NCBI GenBank assembly: GCA_023433985.1
Contig: JAEYTN010000609.1
Coordinates: forward strand, 1-9,772
Origin: Pseudomonadota bacterium
GTDB taxonomy: Bacteria > Pseudomonadota > Alphaproteobacteria > Rhizobiales > Devosiaceae
Length of the DNA: 9,772 bases
Reading direction: 5' to 3'
Positions within the stretch are counted from its first letter, which is position 1. Every line of letters starts with the position of its first letter. This document shows, piece by piece, positions 6,164-9,772 of this stretch. The translations under genes and the position numbers were made by a program. The notes under the pieces were generated by a model. That model was not told the DNA's origin and searched no databases. It was given only the letters and a program-made list of their open reading frames with translations.

Positions 6164-6241
6164 AGCAGAGCGACGGTAAGGTCCAGCGCGCTAAGCTTCG
6201 TTAACGCCGTGCCCTAACCCGCTGGCAGGCTTAACGGGCGG

Positions 6242-8101
6242 TTACTCGGCCACGTAGTCGAACAGCACGCGGCGCATCTCCGCCTCGTCTTCGGCGCCGA
6301 GCGCTGCCTCGAGACGGCCGAGCGCCTGCGGCAGGTCGTCGGTCGGCCGCGCCGCCGATGGCGAGCGGAAGATGCGGGGCTGGGCCGTCCGCGTGGCGTA
6401 GGCGGGATCGTAGAACAGCTCCTCGTAGAGCTTTTCGCCCGGCCGTGCGCCGGTGGTGACGATCTCGATGTCGCCGTCGGGGTGCTGCGGCGAGCGCACC
6501 GAGAGGCCGGCCAGACGGATCATGTTCTCGGCGAGGTCGCGGATGCGGATCGGCTCGCCCATGTCGAGCAGGAAGATGTCGCCGCCCTCGCTGAGCGCGC
6601 CGGCCTGGACGATCAACTCGGCCGCCTCGTGAATGGACATGAAGTAGCGCGTCATCCGCTCGTCGGTGAGGGTGACGGGGCCGCCCGCCGCGATCTGCTC
6701 GCGAAAGAGCGGCACCACCGAGCCGTTCGAGCCCAGCACGTTGCCGAAGCGGACGGCGCAGAAGCGCTGCCGCGACCGGTCGGCGCCCTCGCCATAGTGG
6801 CGAACGATGAGTTCGGCCCAGCGCTTGGTGGCTCCCATCACGGAACTGGGGCGCACGGCCTTGTCGGTGGAAATGAGGACGAAGCGCTCGACGCCGGCCT
6901 CGCGCGCGGCCTCGACCAGCACGCGGGTGCCGATGACGTTGTTGCGCACGCCTTCGAGCGCGTTGCCCTCCACCAGCGGCACGTGTTTGTGCGCGGCGGT
7001 GTGGAAGATCACCTCGACGTTCTCGGCGTTGAGCGTGCGCCGCACCAGCCCGGCATCGGCAACCGAGCCGAGCACCGGCACCACCACGGTGCCGTTGGTG
7101 AGCTTCAGCGTCCGCTCGATCTCGTAGAGGGCGAACTCGTTGGCCTCGAGCAGCACCAGCTTCTTCGGGTGCCACTTGGCGATCAGCCGGGTCAGCTCGG
7201 AGCCGATGGAGCCGCCGGCGCCGGTAACGAGGATCGTGCGGTCGACCAGCATCTGCCGGAACAGGTCGGAGTCGGCGGCCGCCGTCGAACGGCCGAGCAG
7301 GTCGTCGATGTCGATGGCGCGCAGCTGGCTCACCAGGTACTTGCCCGAGGCGAGGTCGGAGATGGCGGGCAGCGTCCGGATCTTTACCGGGTGGCGGCTC
7401 AGCTGCTCGACGATGCGGCTGCGAGTCAGCGCATCGGCGGAGGGCATCGAGAGGATCACCTCGTGCACGCCGCGATTGCGCACCAGCTCGCCCAGCTTGT
7501 CGGGCGGATAGACGCGGTAGCCGGCGACGTCGCGGCCCCACAGCGTCGGATCGTCGTCGAGGAAGGCGGCGACGTAGTTGCGCCCCTGCGTCCTGAGCGC
7601 CTCGGCGAGCTGCGTGCCGGCGGTGCCGGCGCCGTAGATCACCACGCCCGCATCGCGGCCGATGCTGCGCTCGGGCAGCGACAGCAGCGCCTTGGCGGCA
7701 AAGCGGGCGCCGCCGATCACCAGCGTGCCGAAGATGAAGTAAAAGAGCGGCACGGTGCGCGGGAAGATGGCGAAGCGGGTCGCCTCGGCGAAGTAGAGCC
7801 CCACCACCCAGAGCAGCGTGGAAAGCGCCATGGCCTGGATAACGGTCAGGATGGCGCGCTCGGGCAGGTAGCGGATCACCGCCCGGTAGAGCCCCAGCCG
7901 CACGAACACCGGAATGGCGACCACGGGTGCCGCCGCCATCAGCAGCCAGTGGTACGGGGTGGGACTGAAGGAGCCGCCCAGCCGGATGGTGAAGCTCAGC
8001 CACAGGGCGAACAGCAGCGCGAGGACATCGAAGCAGATCAGGATGACGCGCTTGGTCCCGCGGGACAGACCGCTCAACCGGTCTCTCACCTCACTCAGCA
8101 T
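6242..8101 (-). CDS. Nucleotide-sugar 4,6-dehydratase/epimerase, membrane-bound (CapD/FlaA1/WbpM family)
   Basis: Enzymes of this family convert UDP-sugars (commonly UDP-GlcNAc) to keto-deoxy or epimerised forms for O-antigen, capsule or glycan synthesis, acting at the inner face of the inner membrane. From the start used here the product is 619 residues. Four membrane segments come first (VILICFDVLALLFALWLSF; LLMAAAPVVAIPVFV; AILTVIQAMALSTLLWVVG; LFYFIFGTLVIGG). A cytoplasmic Rossmann-like domain with GAGTAG (near residue 156) follows. The catalytic SDR domain has TGAGGSIGSE (near 291), HTAAHKHVPL, STDKAV and the SxMxxxK active site in SSVMGATKRWAE (near 422). Large WbpM-type length and motifs are complete. 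I prefer ATG at 8101 over ATG at 8188: the shorter form begins MLSEVRDRLSGLSRG right before the first membrane helix, as relatives do, and a promoter-like element lies inside the longer reading frame. No other glycan genes are nearby. Confidence 0.9.
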   Translation of the reverse strand: MLSEVRDRLSGLSRGTKRVILICFDVLALLFALWLSFTIRLGGSFSPTPYHWLLMAAAPVVAIPVFVRLGLYRAVIRYLPERAILTVIQAMALSTLLWVVGLYFAEATRFAIFPRTVPLFYFIFGTLVIGGARFAAKALLSLPERSIGRDAGVVIYGAGTAGTQLAEALRTQGRNYVAAFLDDDPTLWGRDVAGYRVYPPDKLGELVRNRGVHEVILSMPSADALTRSRIVEQLSRHPVKIRTLPAISDLASGKYLVSQLRAIDIDDLLGRSTAAADSDLFRQMLVDRTILVTGAGGSIGSELTRLIAKWHPKKLVLLEANEFALYEIERTLKLTNGTVVVPVLGSVADAGLVRRTLNAENVEVIFHTAAHKHVPLVEGNALEGVRNNVIGTRVLVEAAREAGVERFVLISTDKAVRPSSVMGATKRWAELIVRHYGEGADRSRQRFCAVRFGNVLGSNGSVVPLFREQIAAGGPVTLTDERMTRYFMSIHEAAELIVQAGALSEGGDIFLLDMGEPIRIRDLAENMIRLAGLSVRSPQHPDGDIEIVTTGARPGEKLYEELFYDPAYATRTAQPRIFRSPSAARPTDDLPQALGRLEAALGAEDEAEMRRVLFDYVAE

Positions 8102-8140
8102 ATCTGCGCTAACCTGATCCGCCGCGACCGCCACGGGCGC

Positions 8141-8169
8141 TTTGTAGCCATGCGGCGCGGCCTTTCCAA
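8141..8169 (-). promoter_or_regulatory. Candidate promoter of the CapD-like gene
   Basis: Read on the minus strand, TTGGAA (8169-8164) and TACAAA (8146-8141) are separated by exactly 17 bases, each matching the sigma-70 consensus at four of six positions. Transcription would start near 8134, giving a leader of about 33 bases to the ATG at 8101. This would put the upstream in-frame ATG at 8188 outside the message. It was identified by eye. Confidence 0.4.
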
Positions 8170-8220
8170 CGCCTTTATGCTGTGGCATCAGAACGACAGC
8201 ATTCGATCCGGGACCTCCAC

Positions 8221-8835
8221 ATGACCATCCGTCTCCACCGCGGCGACCTGCCGGACCTTTCGCGCTATGGCAGGGAGGTGGCGATCGACACCGAGACGAT
8301 GGGCCTCAACCCGCATCGCGACCGGCTTTGCGTGGTGCAGCTGTCGCCCGGCGACGGCAGTGCCGACGTGGTCCAGATTCCGGCCGACCTGCGCGAGGCG
8401 CCGAACCTCACCCGGCTCCTGGCCGACCCCGGCGTCACCAAGATTTTCCACTACGCGCGCTTCGACATCGCGGTGCTGAAGAACCGCTTCGGCGTGATCA
8501 CCGGGCCGGTCTACTGCACCAAGATCGCCTCCAAGCTCGTCCGCACCTACACGGACCGGCACGGGCTCAAGGACCTGGTGAAGGAACTGCTCAACGTCGA
8601 CCTCTCCAAGCAGCAGCAGAGTTCGGACTGGGGGGCGGAGAAGATTTCCGAGGCGCAGCTCGAGTACGCCGCCTCCGACGTGCTCTACCTGCACGACCTG
8701 AAGCGGCACCTCGACCGCATGCTGCAGCGCGAGGGGCGGACGGACCTGGCGCGGGCCTGCTTCGATTTCCTCAAGCACCGGATCGACCTCGACCTGATGG
8801 GCTGGGACGAGACGGACATCTTCGCACACAGCTGA
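8221..8835 (+). CDS. rnd: Ribonuclease D, short alphaproteobacterial form
   Basis: RNase D is a 3'-5' exoribonuclease of the DEDDy group that trims tRNA precursors and other small RNAs in the cytoplasm using two metal ions. The 204-residue product is a single exonuclease domain with all three Exo motifs: Exo I AIDTET (Asp23, Glu25), Exo II IFHYARFDIAVL (Asp82), and Exo III YAASDVLYL (Tyr149, Asp153). The E. coli enzyme carries two extra HRDC domains and is near 375 residues. Alphaproteobacteria often have this short form. ATG at 8221 is chosen since MTIRLHRGDLP begins the folded domain; a GTG at 8182 is in frame but adds unlike residues. A TATGCT at 8176-8181 could be its -10 element, without a clear -35. 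Its stop overlaps the lptC start (TGATG), so it heads an operon with the LPS export genes. Confidence 0.92.
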   Translation: MTIRLHRGDLPDLSRYGREVAIDTETMGLNPHRDRLCVVQLSPGDGSADVVQIPADLREAPNLTRLLADPGVTKIFHYARFDIAVLKNRFGVITGPVYCTKIASKLVRTYTDRHGLKDLVKELLNVDLSKQQQSSDWGAEKISEAQLEYAASDVLYLHDLKRHLDRMLQREGRTDLARACFDFLKHRIDLDLMGWDETDIFAHS

Positions 8836-9509
8836 TGGCGTCGCTTGCCGCCACGCCCGAGCTCCAGCGCGAGCGGCTCTATGCGGCTCTCGTGCGGCGC
8901 AACCGGCTGGTCGGCGTCCTGCGGTTCGCCCTGCCGCTGGCAGGGGCTGCCCTGCTGGTGGTCGTGCTGGCCGGCATCGTCTACGACAACCTGCGCGAGC
9001 AGTTCAGCTTCTCGTCGGTGCGCATCGACCGCGATAACCTCATCGTCGAAACCCCGCGGGTGACGGCGGTGGGCGACGACGGTACGCTCTACGCGGCGAC
9101 AGCGCAGACGGCCAAGGTGCGGGTGGACAGCACCGAGCTGATCGACATGGTCGACGCCGTGTTCTCGATGCAGCCGCTCGACGGGCCGAGCTACCAGGCA
9201 ACCGCTCCCACGGCGGCACTGCAGACCAAGACGCAGGTCCTGACCGTACCCGATACGGTGACGGTGAGCGGCGACAACGGCCTGCGCGGCACGCTGGCGG
9301 ATTTCCACGCCGACATGCTCGGCTATCAGATGCGGGCGCACGGCGCCGTCGACCTCACCTTTCCCGAAGGCATGCAGGTGCAGTCGGAAGGCATGAGCTA
9401 TGACGGCAACGCGAAACTCTGGACCTTCAGCCGCGCCACGGTAATCCTGCCCGAAACCCCGGGGGGCGCAGTCGAAGAGACGCCGCCGGTGATGGAGGTC
9501 GTGCAATGA
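8835..9509 (+). CDS. lptC: LPS export ABC transporter periplasmic protein LptC
   Basis: LptC is anchored in the inner membrane beside LptBFG and passes lipopolysaccharide to LptA on the periplasmic bridge. The product is 224 residues, near the usual alphaproteobacterial size. It has a short cytoplasmic basic start (RERLYAALVRRNR), one membrane helix at residues 29-50 (LRFALPLAGAALLVVVLAGI) and a periplasmic beta-jellyroll part. The visible blocks YDGNAKLWTF and DNGLRGTLADFHADMLGYQM fit the family. The sequence is diverged, as is normal for LptC, so the call rests on topology, size and gene order between rnd and lptA, an arrangement known in rhizobia. The ATG overlaps the rnd stop by one base (TGATG). 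The stop overlaps the next start as ATGA, so translation of the three genes is probably coupled. Confidence 0.9.
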   Translation: MASLAATPELQRERLYAALVRRNRLVGVLRFALPLAGAALLVVVLAGIVYDNLREQFSFSSVRIDRDNLIVETPRVTAVGDDGTLYAATAQTAKVRVDSTELIDMVDAVFSMQPLDGPSYQATAPTAALQTKTQVLTVPDTVTVSGDNGLRGTLADFHADMLGYQMRAHGAVDLTFPEGMQVQSEGMSYDGNAKLWTFSRATVILPETPGGAVEETPPVMEVVQ

Positions 9510-9772
9510 GGGTGCTGCTCGCGCTGCTGCTGGTCCTGCTCGCCGCCCCGGCGCTGGCGCAGGGAACGCAGGTGAAGGTCACGGCCGACAACTTCGTCGT
9601 CGACCAGGGCAACAACCACGCGACCTTCACCGGCAGCGTGGTGATCACGCGCGGCTCGATGACGATGTGGGCCGACAAGGTGGTGGTGAACTACGGCAAG
9701 GCGGGCGAGAACGACATCGACGGGCTCGACGCCACCGGCAACGTGCGGATCAGGACCGTCGGCCAGGAAGCG
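9506..9772 (+). CDS. lptA: LPS transport periplasmic protein LptA (OstA-like), 5' part
   Basis: This gene runs off the window end after 89 codons. LptA polymerises into the periplasmic bridge that carries lipopolysaccharide from LptC to LptD in the outer membrane. The product starts with a signal peptide (MRVLLALLLVLLAAPALA, cleavage before Gln19). It continues into the OstA/LptA N-terminal fold: VKVTADNFVVDQGNNHATF, then TGSVVITRGSMTMWADKVVV and the DIDGLDATGNVRI block. This is the typical repeat of a beta strand with a modified-base-free 'target, G-V-x-I, A-D' pattern seen in LptA. The ATG sits inside the lptC stop (ATGA), with GGAGGTCG at about 9495-9502 as a good ribosome site. In related genomes lptB, rpoN and hpf follow; they are not visible here. 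Confidence 0.93.
   Translation, partial: MRVLLALLLVLLAAPALAQGTQVKVTADNFVVDQGNNHATFTGSVVITRGSMTMWADKVVVNYGKAGENDIDGLDATGNVRIRTVGQEA

Noticed and set aside
6211..6235. Possible terminator after the CapD-like gene
   Set aside because: GCCC/GGGC pairing with an interrupted TAA/TTA stem is imperfect and has no T-run; too weak to call.
8182..8220. GTG extension of rnd
   Set aside because: The added 13 residues are not part of the exonuclease domain and would nearly abut the divergent gene; ATG at 8221 fits.
6231..8224. Long alternative frames over the CapD-like gene on both strands
   Set aside because: The frame at 6242-8101 has all catalytic motifs; the others are low-complexity Arg/Ala/Gly or His/Asp-rich shadows.
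1..9772. tRNA, rRNA, CRISPR, insertion sequence, prophage or attachment site
   Set aside because: I looked on both strands and saw no repeat array, transposase motif, integrase, or tRNA-like cloverleaf; the window is almost filled by the listed genes.

Overview
This is a GC-rich, densely coding window from an alphaproteobacterium, most likely a member of the Hyphomicrobiales (Rhizobiales). A Devosia-like genus is possible, but that is an impression from protein style and I could not test it. The evidence is the rnd-lptC-lptA gene order, an NDUFA9-type complex I protein encoded alone, Caulobacter-type (CpaB/CpaC) Tad pilus genes, and the base composition. I see no tRNA, rRNA, CRISPR array, insertion sequence or phage gene.

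Layout. Positions 2-553 hold the 3' end of a rhodanese-type tRNA uridine hydroxylase (trhO). Next come a LysR-type regulator (646-1578) and an NDUFA9-like Rossmann-fold protein (1667-2629), all on the plus strand. After a 160-base intergenic region rich in short dyads come three plus-strand genes of the Tad/Flp pilus type: cpaB (2790-3902), cpaC secretin (4002-5333) and an 80-residue lipoprotein (5330-5572). A TadD-like TPR lipoprotein (6124-5597) and a FlaA1/CapD/WbpM-type nucleotide-sugar dehydratase (8101-6242) run on the minus strand, converging on the pilus genes. Diverging from the dehydratase gene is the start of the rnd-lptC-lptA operon (8221 to the window end), whose genes overlap at their stop/start codons.

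How the genes work together. CpaB, CpaC, the small lipoprotein and the TadD-like protein fit together as the outer-membrane and periplasmic half of a Tad machine: secretin channel, partner and two lipoproteins, one of them a possible pilotin. No ATPase, inner-membrane platform, prepilin peptidase or pilin gene lies in the window, and housekeeping genes flank the cluster. It is therefore either a split Tad locus or a free-standing secretin module. CpaB also carries an unusual cytoplasmic extension of about 90 residues. LptC and LptA belong to the lipopolysaccharide export bridge, and the dehydratase probably supplies a modified sugar for surface polysaccharide, so much of the window concerns the cell envelope.

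Non-coding signals I can support are a 9-bp perfect hairpin directly after cpaB, a CtrA-like box upstream of cpaC, promoter-like elements for the NDUFA9 and dehydratase genes (the latter arguing for a shorter dehydratase protein), a hairpin between the convergent genes, and small dyads upstream of cpaB and tadD. All were found by eye.
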